This document shows, one piece after another, positions 26,081-34,812 of a stretch of DNA of 64,000 nt; position 1 is the first letter of the stretch, and each line of letters opens with the position of its first letter. Source of the stretch: Methylobacterium sp. WSM2598 (GTDB taxonomy: Bacteria > Pseudomonadota > Alphaproteobacteria > Rhizobiales > Beijerinckiaceae); NCBI RefSeq assembly GCF_000379105.1, contig NZ_KB900609.1:5344438-5408437 (forward strand). Direction: 5' to 3'. The notes beneath the pieces were generated by a model. That model was given only the letters and a program-made list of their open reading frames with translations, had not been told where the DNA came from and did no database searches. Made by a program: the position numbers and the translations under genes.

Positions 26081-26108
26081 GCGCGGCCCCGTTCCGGCGG
26101 GGCCGCGC
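26081..26108 (-). terminator. GC-rich hairpin downstream of the GNAT gene
   Basis: GCGCGGCCCCG, six-base loop, CGGGGCCGCGC: a perfect 11-bp stem starting ten bases beyond the stop of the minus-strand acetyltransferase. It has no U-tract, so termination activity is uncertain. Confidence 0.5.
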
Positions 26109-26118
26109 TTCGCCATGC

Positions 26119-26682
26119 TCACGCCGCCAGCGCGAGCGGCCGCGCGGCCTCCGCCGCCACCAGCGCGGCGAGGTCCGGCGCCGGCGCCGGCCGGCCGGTC
26201 GCCTGGACGAGGCCCGCCGCGCCGGCGAGCGCTCCCGGCGCCAAGTCCAGCCCGAGGAAGCGCTCCCGGGCGTAGGGGCCCGGCAGCCAGAGGGCGCCCA
26301 CCGCCTCGGCCGCGAAGCCGAAGCGGGCGTAGTAGGGCGCGTCCCCGACCAGGATCACGGCCCGGTGGCCGAGGGCGGCGGCGCGCGCCAGCGCCGCGCG
26401 CATCAGCGTCCCCCCGACGCCGAGGCCCTGAAGGCCCGGCTCCACGGCGAGCGGGCCCAGCATCAGGGCCGGGCGGCGCGGGCCGGCCGCCACGTCCCAC
26501 AGGCGCACCGTGCCGACGAGGCGCCCGTCCTGCTCGGCCACGAGGGCGAGGCCCTCGGCCGGCAGGCGGCCCTCGCGCAGGCGCTCGCAGGTCTTGGTGA
26601 AGCGCGCCTCGCCGAAGCAGGTGTCGAGGAGCCGCTCGCGGGCGGCGATGTCGGTGGCGCGCTCGTCGCGGATCTGGATCAC
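26119..26682 (-). CDS. GNAT N-acetyltransferase (YhbS-like)
   Basis: 187 aa from GTG 26682, eight bases after GGGAGG. The GNAT core has LVGTVRLWDVAAGPRRPALMLGPLAVEP, then the acetyl-CoA loop GLQGLGVGGTLMRAAL (Q/RxxGxG/A, near residue 88) and ILVGDAPYYARFGF, the typical C-terminal block of YhbS-type enzymes. It is cytoplasmic; the acceptor is unknown. It lies downstream of ornithine decarboxylase on the same strand (197 bases apart), so a polyamine-related substrate is possible but unproven. Confidence 0.88.
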   Translation of the reverse strand: MIQIRDERATDIAARERLLDTCFGEARFTKTCERLREGRLPAEGLALVAEQDGRLVGTVRLWDVAAGPRRPALMLGPLAVEPGLQGLGVGGTLMRAALARAAALGHRAVILVGDAPYYARFGFAAEAVGALWLPGPYARERFLGLDLAPGALAGAAGLVQATGRPAPAPDLAALVAAEAARPLALAA

Positions 26683-26879
26683 GGCCGTAGCCTCCCGAAG
26701 GTCAGGGGAGAGAACAGCCCTCGCACCCGCCTGGGCGCGCAGCGCCCGCGGGCCGTCCGGGACCGGGTGGGGTGCAGGACGCGCCCGGCCCGCCGCCCGG
26801 TCGGGGCGGGGGCCGGCGCGAGACGAACGGCGCCGGCAGGCGCCGCCACGGCGCCGGCGGGCGGCGCGGATCGGACCGG

Positions 26880-28046
26880 TCAGATCACGTAGGATTGCAG
26901 CGGCGGGAAGCCGTTGAACGCCACCGCCGCGTAGGTGGTGGTGTAGGCGCCGGCCCCCTCGATCAGCACCTTGTCGCCGATGGAGAGCGACACGGGCAGC
27001 GGGTAGGGGATCTTCTCGTAGAGCACGTCCGCCGAATCGCAGGTCGGTCCGGCGAGCACGCAGGGGACCATGCGGTCCTCGTCGTGGTCGGTGCGGATGC
27101 GGTAGCGGATCGACTCGTCCATCGTCTCGGCGAGCCCGCCGAACTTGCCGATGTCCAGGTAGACCCAGCGCACCTCGTCGGCGGCCTCGGACTTCTTCGA
27201 GACGAGGATGACCTCCGCCTCGATGATGCCCGCGTTGCCGACCATGCCGCGGCCCGGCTCGATGATCGTCTCCGGCATGCGGTTGCCGAAGTGCTTGGTG
27301 AGCGCCCGGAAGATCGCGCCGCCGTAGGATTCCACGCCCGGCACCTCCTTGAGGTACTTGGTCGGGAAGCCGCCGCCGAGATTGACCATCGCGAGCGCGA
27401 TGCCGCGCTCGGCGCATTCCCGGAAGATCATCGCGGCCGAGGCCAGCGCCCCGTCCCAGGCTTCCGTATTGCCCTGCTGCGAGCCGACGTGGAAGGAGAC
27501 GCCGTAGGCGCGCAGGCCCTGCCGGTGCGCGTGCTCCAGCACGTCGACCGCCATGTCGGGCACGCAGCCGAACTTGCGCGAGAGCGGCCACTCGGCGCCG
27601 GCCCCGTCGCAGAGGATGCGGCAGAACACCTGCACCTCCTCGGGCGCCACGTCGGCGCAAGCGGCCGCGCGGGCGATCTTCTCGACCTCCGCCTCGCAAT
27701 CCACCGCGAACAGGCGCACGCCGAGCGCGAGGGCGCGGGCGATGCAGCGCTCCTTCTTGATGGTGTTGCCGAAGGAGATGCGGTCGGCGGTGGCGCCGGC
27801 GGCGAGCGCCATCTGAATCTCGGCCACCGAGGCGGTGTCGAAGCAGGAGCCGAGCGAGGCCAGCAGGCCGAGCACCTCCGGCGCCGGATTCGCCTTCACG
27901 GCGTAGAAGACGCGGGTGTCGGGCAGGGCGCGGGCGAAGGCGTGGTAATTGTCGCGCACGACGTCGAGGTCGAGGACCATCACCGGCCCCTCGTCACGGC
28001 CGAGGTCACGGCGAGCGCGCAGGAAATCGCGGATGCGATCGGTCAT
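26880..28046 (-). CDS. Ornithine/lysine decarboxylase, fold type III (eukaryotic-like ODC)
   Basis: 388 aa from ATG 28046, six bases after GGGG; ATG 28052 abuts that sequence. The PLP-binding Lys51 is in VFYAVKANP. SFHVGSQQGNTEAW and the phosphate-binding LGGGFP and IIEPGRGMVGNAG are present. Cys336 in GPTCDSADVLYE sits at the dimer-interface active site. It makes putrescine from ornithine (perhaps also cadaverine from lysine), feeding homospermidine synthase at 22776. A leader of more than 400 bases with strong secondary structure precedes it. Confidence 0.95.
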   Translation of the reverse strand: MTDRIRDFLRARRDLGRDEGPVMVLDLDVVRDNYHAFARALPDTRVFYAVKANPAPEVLGLLASLGSCFDTASVAEIQMALAAGATADRISFGNTIKKERCIARALALGVRLFAVDCEAEVEKIARAAACADVAPEEVQVFCRILCDGAGAEWPLSRKFGCVPDMAVDVLEHAHRQGLRAYGVSFHVGSQQGNTEAWDGALASAAMIFRECAERGIALAMVNLGGGFPTKYLKEVPGVESYGGAIFRALTKHFGNRMPETIIEPGRGMVGNAGIIEAEVILVSKKSEAADEVRWVYLDIGKFGGLAETMDESIRYRIRTDHDEDRMVPCVLAGPTCDSADVLYEKIPYPLPVSLSIGDKVLIEGAGAYTTTYAAVAFNGFPPLQSYVI

Positions 28047-28369
28047 GATCATCCCCACCAAAGGCTCAAGGGGGTCCCGCGCGGGAACCCGATGTCGAAG
28101 ATCAGACGGCGCGCAGCCGTCCGGCGTCAGGGGGCGATGCGACGCGTCGCGGGCGTGCTGTGGAGACACGCTGGGCGACGCGGGCGCAGAGCACCCGGAA
28201 GCTGCCTTGGATTGGAGCGGGATGACCCGATCCGCACATGGGGCAAGGAGAAACAAGCCTCTTCGGTGTCGACCTTTGGAGGGCCGACGAGACCAAAAAA
28301 GCCCGTTCGTCGTTGCTTTAAGCTGCGTCCCCCGTGGAGAGCGGGGTTCGCCGGTTTCGCCTCCGGCTG

Positions 28370-28480
28370 CCGGTTGTTGTCGGGGTCCGGTGTCACCACC
28401 TGGATGCCGGCCGGAGGGATCCACCCTGTCGACCATCGATCCTTTAAGACCCCTGGCGGCTGTCCGGCCTCTTGTCCGGA
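28370..28480 (-). promoter_or_regulatory. Structured leader of the ODC gene, probable speF-type RNA
   Basis: On the minus strand an outer stem GGGGTC (28448-28453) pairs with GACCCC (28382-28387). It encloses GGAT...ATCC (28402-28422) and the tight hairpin GGTG-GTGA-CACC (28389-28400). A conserved-looking single-stranded TTAAAGGATCGATGG follows the first strand. The speF motif is a known alphaproteobacterial leader found before this type of decarboxylase gene; I recognise position and general form, not an alignment. A minus-strand T6 run at 28295-28300 lies between it and the gene. Confidence 0.5.
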
Positions 28481-28719
28481 TGCCCACCAACCGGCACGCG
28501 GCCACAGGCACGTGCGAAATTGGGCAAGGGGGTAGATACGGTCAGCGGGGCCGGATCGCAACCCCGAAATCGCGGCGTTCCGCAGAAAATCCGCCGGGTG
28601 GCGGATCGGCCACGGGGACGGGCGTTTCGGGCCGCCGCCCCTTCTCAAGCAGGCGGGAAGCGTTCATTCACCGGGTCCCGAAGCGGAGAGGTCCCGTCTC
28701 CCGTGACATCCCAGGTTCC

Positions 28720-30348
28720 ATGACGATCGAGCCATCGCGCGAGCCGTCGCGCCGCACCCTGCTCGCCGGCCTGCTGGCCGGGGCCGCGCTCCCCGCCCGG
28801 GCCCAGGTCGGTCGGGCCCAGGTCGGGCCGACCCAGCCGGGGCCGAGCGCCCTGCCGTCCCCACCGCCGGCCGGGCCGACGCCGTTCCGCTTCGACGACG
28901 TGGTCCGGCGCGCCCGCGACCTCGCCAACGCGCCCTTCGACGGCGGCGTCCCGGCGCTGCCGGGGCCGCTCGCCGGGCTCGACTACGACGCGTGGCGCGA
29001 CATCCGCTTCCGGCCCGACAAGGCGCTGCTCGGCGACCGGGACGGCCCGTTCCGCCTGCAGCTCTTCCACCTCGGCTTCCTGTTCAAGCGCCCCGTCACC
29101 GTGAACGTGGTGCGCGAGGGCGTGCCGACGCCGATCCCCTACCAGGCCGCCCTGTTCGACCTCGGGCGCACCAAGCTCGACGGCCCGCTGCCGCTCAATC
29201 TCGGCTTCGCGGGCTTCCGCCTGCACTATCCCCTCAACAGGCCCGGGATCCTCGACGAGCTGATCGCCTTCCTGGGCGCGAGCTACTTCCGCTTCCTCGG
29301 GCGCGACCAGCTCTACGGCCTCTCGGCGCGGGGCCTCGCGGTGAACGTCGAGGCCCAGGGCGGGCCGGAGGAATTCCCGTTCTTCCGCGAGTTCTGGATC
29401 GAGGTGCCGCCGAAGAACGCCGACCGGGCGGTGATCTACGGGCTGCTCGACGGCGCCGCCTGCACCGGCGCCTACCAGTTCCTGGTCTATCCGGGCGACG
29501 AGACGGTGGTGGACGTCCGCGTCTCGCTGCATCCGCGGCGGGAGGTGGCGGGGATCGGGCTGGCGCCGCTCACCTCGATGTTCTTCATCGGCGAGAACGA
29601 CCGCCACCGCTCGGACGATTACCGGCCCGAACTGCACGATTCGGACGGTTTGCTGATGCAGTCGGGGAGCGGGGAGTGGATCTGGCGGCCCCTGCGCAAC
29701 CCGCAGGAGCGCTGGATCTCCGCGTTCCAGGACCGCGACCCGAAGGGGTTCGGCCTGATGCAGCGCGACCGGGTGTTCGAGAACTACCAGGATCTCGAGG
29801 CCTTCTACCACCGGCGGCCGAGCTACTGGGTCGAGCCGCAGGGCGCCTGGGGGGAGGGGGCGGTGCACCTCGTCGAACTGCCCACCGGGAACGAGACCCA
29901 CGACAACGTCGTCGCCTACTGGCAGCCGCGCCAGCCCCTCGCGGCCGGCCAGGCGGTCGAGCTCTCCTACCTGCTGCGGGCGATCGGCGAATCCGAGAGC
30001 CTGCATCCGGGCGCCCGGGTCGTGAACACCTACGTGGCGCGGCCGGCGGCGAGCGGCGGCCCGGCCGAGGCGCCCGACCCGCTGAGCCGGCGCTTCCTGA
30101 TCGACTTCTCGGGCGGCGACCTCGCCTACTGGCTCGGCGACCCGAAGGCGGTCGAGATCGTGCCCTCGACCACGCGGGGGCGGATCGTGGCGACCTCGCT
30201 GGTGCCGAACCTGCACGTGAAGGGATTCCGGGCCGCCCTCGACGTGCGGCTCGACGATCCGGGCCAGGCGACCGACCTGCGGGCCTTCCTGCGGGCCGGC
30301 GGGCGCACCCTCTCGGAGACCTGGACCTTCCCGTGGAAGGCCGCGTGA
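28720..30348 (+). CDS. Periplasmic glucan biosynthesis protein, MdoG/OpgG family
   Basis: 542 aa from ATG 28720. A twin-arginine-type signal (PSRRTLLAGLLAGAALPARA) fits the OpgD/OpgG group. An Ala/Pro/Gly-rich spacer follows, then the MdoG domain from FRFDDVVRRARDLANAPF onward with LDYDAWRDIRFRPDKALL, VYPGDETVVDVRVSLHPR, SMFFIGENDRHRSDDYRPELHDSDGL and a C-terminal Ig-like domain. These periplasmic proteins shape the beta-glucans involved in osmoadaptation. No glucan synthase (opgH/ndvB) is adjacent. The gene shares a GTGA overlap with the next one. Confidence 0.93.
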   Translation: MTIEPSREPSRRTLLAGLLAGAALPARAQVGRAQVGPTQPGPSALPSPPPAGPTPFRFDDVVRRARDLANAPFDGGVPALPGPLAGLDYDAWRDIRFRPDKALLGDRDGPFRLQLFHLGFLFKRPVTVNVVREGVPTPIPYQAALFDLGRTKLDGPLPLNLGFAGFRLHYPLNRPGILDELIAFLGASYFRFLGRDQLYGLSARGLAVNVEAQGGPEEFPFFREFWIEVPPKNADRAVIYGLLDGAACTGAYQFLVYPGDETVVDVRVSLHPRREVAGIGLAPLTSMFFIGENDRHRSDDYRPELHDSDGLLMQSGSGEWIWRPLRNPQERWISAFQDRDPKGFGLMQRDRVFENYQDLEAFYHRRPSYWVEPQGAWGEGAVHLVELPTGNETHDNVVAYWQPRQPLAAGQAVELSYLLRAIGESESLHPGARVVNTYVARPAASGGPAEAPDPLSRRFLIDFSGGDLAYWLGDPKAVEIVPSTTRGRIVATSLVPNLHVKGFRAALDVRLDDPGQATDLRAFLRAGGRTLSETWTFPWKAA

Positions 30349-30827
30349 GCCGGGGCGTGACGGTCCGCCCGGCGACGCCCGCCGATCTCGACGCGCTCGT
30401 CGCCCTGGAGGCGGCCACCTTCGCGACCGACCGGGCGGAGCGGCGGGCGATCCGGCACGCCATCGGCTCGCCGACGATCTCGCTCCTCGTCGCCCTCGAC
30501 GGGCCGGTGCTGGTGGGGGCCGCCACGCTGGAGCGCCGGCGCACCAGCCGGCGGGCGCGCCTGAGTTCCATCGCGGTGGCGCCCGCCCGGGCCGGGACCG
30601 GGCTCGGCCGCCTCCTCCTCGACGCCGCCGAGGCGGAGGCGCGCCGCCACGGCTGCACCCGCCTGCGCCTGGAGGTGCGCGAGGATAACGGCCCGGGCAT
30701 CCGCCTCTACGAGCGGGCGGGCTACGTCCGCTTCGAGACGGTGCCGGATTACTACGAGGACGGCACCACGGCCTGGCGCTACGAGAAGGTGCTGGCGCCG
30801 CGGGAGGAGGCCGCGGACCCGGCATGA
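30345..30827 (+). CDS. GNAT N-acetyltransferase (RimI-like)
   Basis: 160 aa from a GTG overlapping the opgG-type stop (GTGA); another GTG 12 bases on is possible. The core motifs read VRPATPADLDALVALEAATFATD, then RARLSSIAVAPARAGTGLGRLLLDAAEAEARRHG (acetyl-CoA loop) and LEVREDNGPGIRLYERAGYVRFETVPDYYEDG, typical of RimI-like enzymes. It could acetylate a protein N-terminus or small amine; no direct clue. Translational coupling to the glucan protein is evident. Confidence 0.88.
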   Translation: MSRGVTVRPATPADLDALVALEAATFATDRAERRAIRHAIGSPTISLLVALDGPVLVGAATLERRRTSRRARLSSIAVAPARAGTGLGRLLLDAAEAEARRHGCTRLRLEVREDNGPGIRLYERAGYVRFETVPDYYEDGTTAWRYEKVLAPREEAADPA

Positions 30828-30892
30828 CCGGCGCCTGACGCCGGGTCGATCGCGGCCGGGCGCTTCGGGCCTCGGCTTCGCGGGAGCGGCCG

Positions 30893-31201
30893 CTGCGCGT
30901 CCTCCTCACCGACTCGTCGGGCCGGCTCGGCCGGGCCCGGGCACCGCGCCGGCGCGCGGCGGGCCACGCGATGGTCGGGCTCGACATCGCGCGCGGCCCC
31001 GAGACCCGGGTGCTCGGCTCGGTCCGCGATCGGGCGCTCGTCGCGCGTCCTGGCCGAGGAGGGGGCGAGGTCATCCTGCACGCGGGCGCGCTGCACGAGC
31101 CCGACATCGCGCGCAGGGCGCCGCAGGCCTTCGTGGACGTCGACGGGGCGGGGACGCTGACGGACACTCGGGCGTCCGGGGGAGGCGGCGGGCCGGTCTG
31201 A
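30893..31201 (+). pseudogene. Remnant of an NAD-dependent epimerase/dehydratase gene
   Basis: An open frame without a credible start reads LRVLLTDSSGRLGRARA, GHAMVGLDIARGPETRVLGS, VRDRALVA, GEVILHAGALHEPDIARR and APQAFVDVDGAGTL. This is the N-terminal NAD-binding Rossmann half of an extended SDR epimerase (the usual TGSSGxxG is TDSSGRLG). Only about 100 of 300 residues remain, and the VARPGRGGG stretch looks rearranged. It is a decayed, truncated gene. Confidence 0.6.
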
Positions 31202-31220
31202 GCCGTCCCGCCGGGCGGGC

Positions 31221-31390
31221 TCAGCCCTCCGGGACCCGTCGCCCGGCGAAGCCGAGGGCGAATTCCCAGTGGCGGATGTCGCCCCCGATCGAGGCCACGA
31301 CGGCCTGACCGATCAGGACGATGCCGGCGAGGGGCCGGCCGTGAGGGCGAGCCGCAGGAGCCTGCGGCCCCGCGTCGGACGGCCCGTCAT
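31221..31390 (-). pseudogene. Small hydrophobic ORF with a frame disruption, downstream of the GST
   Basis: From ATG 31390 the frame reads MTGRPTRGRRLLRLALTAG and then stops early. Shifting frame near there continues RPLAGIVLIGQAVVASIGGD and IRHWEFALGFAGRRVPEG to a stop at 31221. Joined, about 56 residues would form a small protein with one membrane segment. It starts 11 bases after the GST stop, so it would have been cotranscribed. It may be decayed or a sequencing error. Confidence 0.4.
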
Positions 31391-31401
31391 GCCGCGCCCG
31401 C

Positions 31402-32103
31402 TCAGCGCTTCGTGTTGGCGGCGGTCTGGCCGAACATGATCGTCTTGGCCTCCTCCGACATCGTCGGCTGCTGGTTGATCTCGGCGGCCCTGGCGTAGGC
31501 GGCCTTGGTGGCCGGGCGCTCGGCGATGGCCGAGAACCAGCGCTTCAGGTGCGGGTGCGCGTCGAGGTTCTGGCGCTGGCGCTCGTGCGGCACGATCCAG
31601 GGATAGATCGCCATGTCGGCGATGCTGTATTCCTCGCCCGCCACGAAGGTCCGGTCGGCCAGGCGCCGGTCGAGGACGCCGTAGAGCCGGTTGGTCTCGT
31701 TGACGTAGCGGTCGATCGCGTAGGGGATCGGCTCGGGGGCGTACTGGACGAAGTGGTGGTTCTGGCCCGCCATCGGCCCGAGCCCGCCCATCTGCCAGAA
31801 CAGCCATTGCAGCACCTCGGCCCGGCCGCGCAGCTCGCCCGGGATGAAGCGCCCGGTCTTCTCCGCGAGGTAGAGCAGGATCGCGCCCGACTCGAACAGC
31901 GACACCGGCGCGCCGCCATCCGCGGGCGCGTGATCGACGATGGCCGGGATCCGGTTGTTGGGCGCGATCTTGAGGAAGTCCGCCTGGAACTGTTCGCCCT
32001 TGCCGATGTTCACGGGCTTGATGGTGTAGGGCAGGCCGGTCTCTTCCAGGAACAGCGTCACCTTGTGACCGTTCGGCGTCGTCCAGTAGTAGAGGTCGAT
32101 CAT
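31402..32103 (-). CDS. Glutathione S-transferase family, YghU/YfcG-like
   Basis: 233 aa. An N-terminal thioredoxin-like domain starts MIDLYYWTTPNGHKVTLFLEETGLPY, where the Thr-Pro-Asn active-site region is typical of the nu class with disulfide-bond reductase activity. The glutathione-binding NRIPAIVDH and LFESGAILLYLAEKTG are present. The C-terminal helical domain has YSIADMAIYPWIV. It is cytoplasmic, probably reducing organic disulfides or peroxides with glutathione. A tiny disrupted ORF follows. Confidence 0.93.
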   Translation of the reverse strand: MIDLYYWTTPNGHKVTLFLEETGLPYTIKPVNIGKGEQFQADFLKIAPNNRIPAIVDHAPADGGAPVSLFESGAILLYLAEKTGRFIPGELRGRAEVLQWLFWQMGGLGPMAGQNHHFVQYAPEPIPYAIDRYVNETNRLYGVLDRRLADRTFVAGEEYSIADMAIYPWIVPHERQRQNLDAHPHLKRWFSAIAERPATKAAYARAAEINQQPTMSEEAKTIMFGQTAANTKR

Positions 32104-32512
32104 CCTGCGCTCCGCGGCAGAGTCCGGGTCGGACCGCCGCGGAGGTGGTGTGGGGCGGGGGCGAGGTCAAGCCGGGGTGAGGCGTCAGCCCGCTCCGGCA
32201 GCCTCGGACCGATCGAGCGACGGTGGCACGGTCGCGGGCCCGCCTCCGCGGTCTCCTCGCGACCCTCGCGGGCGCGGCCGGTGCGAGGCACGGCGGTCCG
32301 GACGGTTCTGCGACCGTCATTCTGCTCCGGGTCGGAGGCGCGCTCGGCCGCCGCCGGGAGCGGGTGCCGCGGCGCCGTCCTGCGCCGGCGTCGCGCCCCC
32401 TCACTCGCCTGTTGCCCTTCGGGCGCCGCGCCCGGTACTAGCCTGGCTCGGGGAACGCTGGCAGCGACGTCGCGTGCGCGGCCCGACTCCCCGGTGCCGC
32501 GCGACAAGCATC
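32104..32512. other. Gene-less stretch before the methyltransferase
   Basis: 409 GC-rich bases with no supported ORF. Long frames here are shadows or low-complexity Arg/Ala reading frames. The divergent promoters of the GST and the methyltransferase must lie here. A sharp drop in GC begins at about 32550. Confidence 0.4.
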
Positions 32513-33487
32513 ATGTTCCGCGGCACCGAGAGATTCGGATCGTCCAGGATCAGGGATCGTGCTGTGAAATATATTGATAATATAGAAGATTTGATTCGCG
32601 CTCTTGATGAAGGATTGGCGGTGCGGAGGTCCGATATCCAAAAAGGATCCGAGATCCTGTCTCAAGTTATGTTCGTTCCGCCGGACGAGATGCGGCGCGA
32701 ATTGTCTCAATATGCCATCGGAACGCAATCATACTATGAGGCTCAGCTCAGGCTTATCTATGAACCGATCGCCGGGAGGCGGCATGAATTGAATTTTGAG
32801 GGGCATGATACGGTAAATTTCGATGCTATGACCGCGTTTCCGTTTGGGGGCGGACCGAGCGACGCAGCATATTGGGAGATCTGTTATGCTCACCTGATCC
32901 AGATGGCCTCGTTGAGCCGCGGCAGCAGGGTGCTTGAGATCGGTTTCGGCGCCGGCGGCCTAGCGGAACTCATGGTGAGGTGCGGCCTCGACGTGACCGC
33001 CGTCGAGGTGCGTCAGAGCAATTGCGACTACCTGGAGCAGCGCGTCAAGAGCTTCGGCGGGACGGTGGACGCCCGTGCCGGCGAAGTCGAACACATGACG
33101 TTCGACAAAGAGTTCGACGCGATCGTCTTCTACGAGTCGTTTCACCACATGCCGTCGCCGTGGGGGATCGTGCGCCAACTTAGGAACCATCTGTCCGCGG
33201 AGGGTGTGTTCATCTTCGGCGCCGAGCCGATCTGCGACGACGACGATCCGGTGGTCCCCTTCCCCTGGGGATTTCGCATGGACGGTGGCGCTCTCAGCGC
33301 CATCAGGGATGTCGGATGGGTCGAGTTCGGGTTTCAGCGCAGCTACTTCTTGGACAACCTCACCCGACTCGGCTTCGACACGGTTCACCGCGCGCTTCCC
33401 GGCTACCATCACGCGAGCGTTTGGATCGCCAAGCAGAACGTCGTCAATCTGCTGAAATCGATGAAGGCCGAGCGGCGCTCCCGCTGA
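32513..33487 (+). CDS. Class I SAM-dependent methyltransferase
   Basis: 324 aa from ATG 32513; GTG 32564 (307 aa) has a better-placed AGGG upstream and is the alternative. Residues before about 130 form a helical N-terminal domain. Motif I is VLEIGFGAGG (about 140-149), the acidic loop is VTAVEV, then VEHMTFDKEFDAIVFYESFHHM carries motif II and post-II. The C-terminus keeps a Rossmann-like pattern. The acceptor is unknown. The first third of the gene is clearly AT-richer than its surroundings. With the convergent glycosyltransferase next door this suggests a transferred surface-glycan gene pair. Confidence 0.85.
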   Translation: MFRGTERFGSSRIRDRAVKYIDNIEDLIRALDEGLAVRRSDIQKGSEILSQVMFVPPDEMRRELSQYAIGTQSYYEAQLRLIYEPIAGRRHELNFEGHDTVNFDAMTAFPFGGGPSDAAYWEICYAHLIQMASLSRGSRVLEIGFGAGGLAELMVRCGLDVTAVEVRQSNCDYLEQRVKSFGGTVDARAGEVEHMTFDKEFDAIVFYESFHHMPSPWGIVRQLRNHLSAEGVFIFGAEPICDDDDPVVPFPWGFRMDGGALSAIRDVGWVEFGFQRSYFLDNLTRLGFDTVHRALPGYHHASVWIAKQNVVNLLKSMKAERRSR

Positions 33488-33493
33488 GACGCG

Positions 33494-34285
33494 TCATCCC
33501 GCCGCCCGGCCGAGGGGGACAGGATCGGCGTCGTAGCGTTCCAGTCCATTCGCGTCGGCGAAGGCGACTGCCATGTGGTTGATGTCTTGGAAATATTTCG
33601 GAATGTATTCTTTAAAATACCAATCGTTCATTCCGGCTCGGAAACTCTTGTAATGATATGCTTTCATTAATAAATAACTGTAGAGTAGATGCTTCTCGTT
33701 CGAATCATTCCCGGGGCGGTAAGCTGAAAGGTGATGTAATGTCAGGTCGGTGTACTTTTGATTGACGACGGGGCTGACGCCGTTCTCATGCAGTTCCTCG
33801 TGCACGATTCCTCTATATTCTAAAGAAGAAACGTTTCTGTAGATTCTTTTATGATGTTCAACGGAATATTCTGCCGAGCGGACGATCGCGCGCGGCTCCG
33901 ATAATTTGAGTTCTGGGTTTAGTTTATAGTTTTTTCTCTCGACCAGGAGGCAATTCGTCTGGTGATCGCAGGAGCTCACGGCCGCGCGCAGGGCGTCGTC
34001 CAGGATGATCTCGTCGGCGTCGATCGAGAAGATCCAGTCGCCGCGGGCGTATCCGGCGCCATAGTTTCTCGCGTGGGCGAAGCCGAATCGAAAGAGGTTT
34101 GACCTTGGATAATCAACCAGCTTGGCAGGAATGCTGTTGGTTGCGCTGATGAAATCTCTGCTGCCGTCGGTTGAGCCCATATCGACAATGATGAGCTCGT
34201 CCAGCAAAGACACCAATAGAGGAACGTTGATTTCTAAGAAAGGAAGCTCATTCAGAACCAGCATGACACCAGAAATTGTCGGCAT
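33494..34285 (-). CDS. Glycosyltransferase family 2
   Basis: 263 aa from ATG 34285. The GT-A fold start ISGVMLVLNELPFLE is followed by DELIIVDMGSTDGSRDF, the DxD motif FSIDADEI (Asp89, Asp91) and the acceptor-side ARNYGAGYARGDWI. The family position VHEELHENG, seen in SunS-like and WaaE/KdtX-like GT2 enzymes, is also present. No membrane segment. It transfers a sugar from an NDP-sugar to an unknown acceptor. GC content is well below the window average. Only six bases separate its stop from that of the convergent methyltransferase gene. Confidence 0.9.
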   Translation of the reverse strand: MPTISGVMLVLNELPFLEINVPLLVSLLDELIIVDMGSTDGSRDFISATNSIPAKLVDYPRSNLFRFGFAHARNYGAGYARGDWIFSIDADEIILDDALRAAVSSCDHQTNCLLVERKNYKLNPELKLSEPRAIVRSAEYSVEHHKRIYRNVSSLEYRGIVHEELHENGVSPVVNQKYTDLTLHHLSAYRPGNDSNEKHLLYSYLLMKAYHYKSFRAGMNDWYFKEYIPKYFQDINHMAVAFADANGLERYDADPVPLGRAAG

Positions 34286-34812
34286 AGGTGCGCGCCTCGC
34301 ATGTGCAGCCGACTCTTCATTGCGTGGGGTGTCCTGTTTGTCAACGGTAATGAACGCGTTCGGGTGAGGTCCTCGCTCTGGGGCGCGGGGCGGAATTAGC
34401 TTTGTCCGGCTCAGGGCGCCTCGCGCGCGGCCTGTCTTCAATTTTCGGAACGCGCGGCATCTCGCGCCTCGCAGGCCGTCACCTGCGCGAGCGTCGCTGG
34501 CTCGCCCCCGATCCCGCCGCCCTGCCGCCCTTGGCCGGCGCGCGGGCATGACTCTCGGCGAACTCCCCCCGGGGGAACGCCCGCTCATCGTGGGCGTCGC
34601 TCCACCTTCGATGTCCCGGATCCGTATCGGATCGCGGCGTGGTCGGCCCCCGCCGCGGGCGGCGGGGACACCCGTCCGATTGCCAGTTCACGGGCGGCCT
34701 GCTCACGCTCGCGGCGAGACATCCCCTCTGCCGGTCGATCCCGTCGCGGGCAGCGAGCCCTTGTTCCGCGCCCCATCCGGTGCACGCCTGATCCGGAATC
34801 GATCGCCGCAAC
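34286..34812. other. Gene-less stretch
   Basis: 527 bases with no ORF I can support. A plus-strand frame at 34548-34868 and minus-strand frames around 34479-34844 have Arg/Pro-rich composition without any family resemblance. GC returns to the window average from about 34370, so the right edge of the AT-rich island lies here. Confidence 0.4.
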
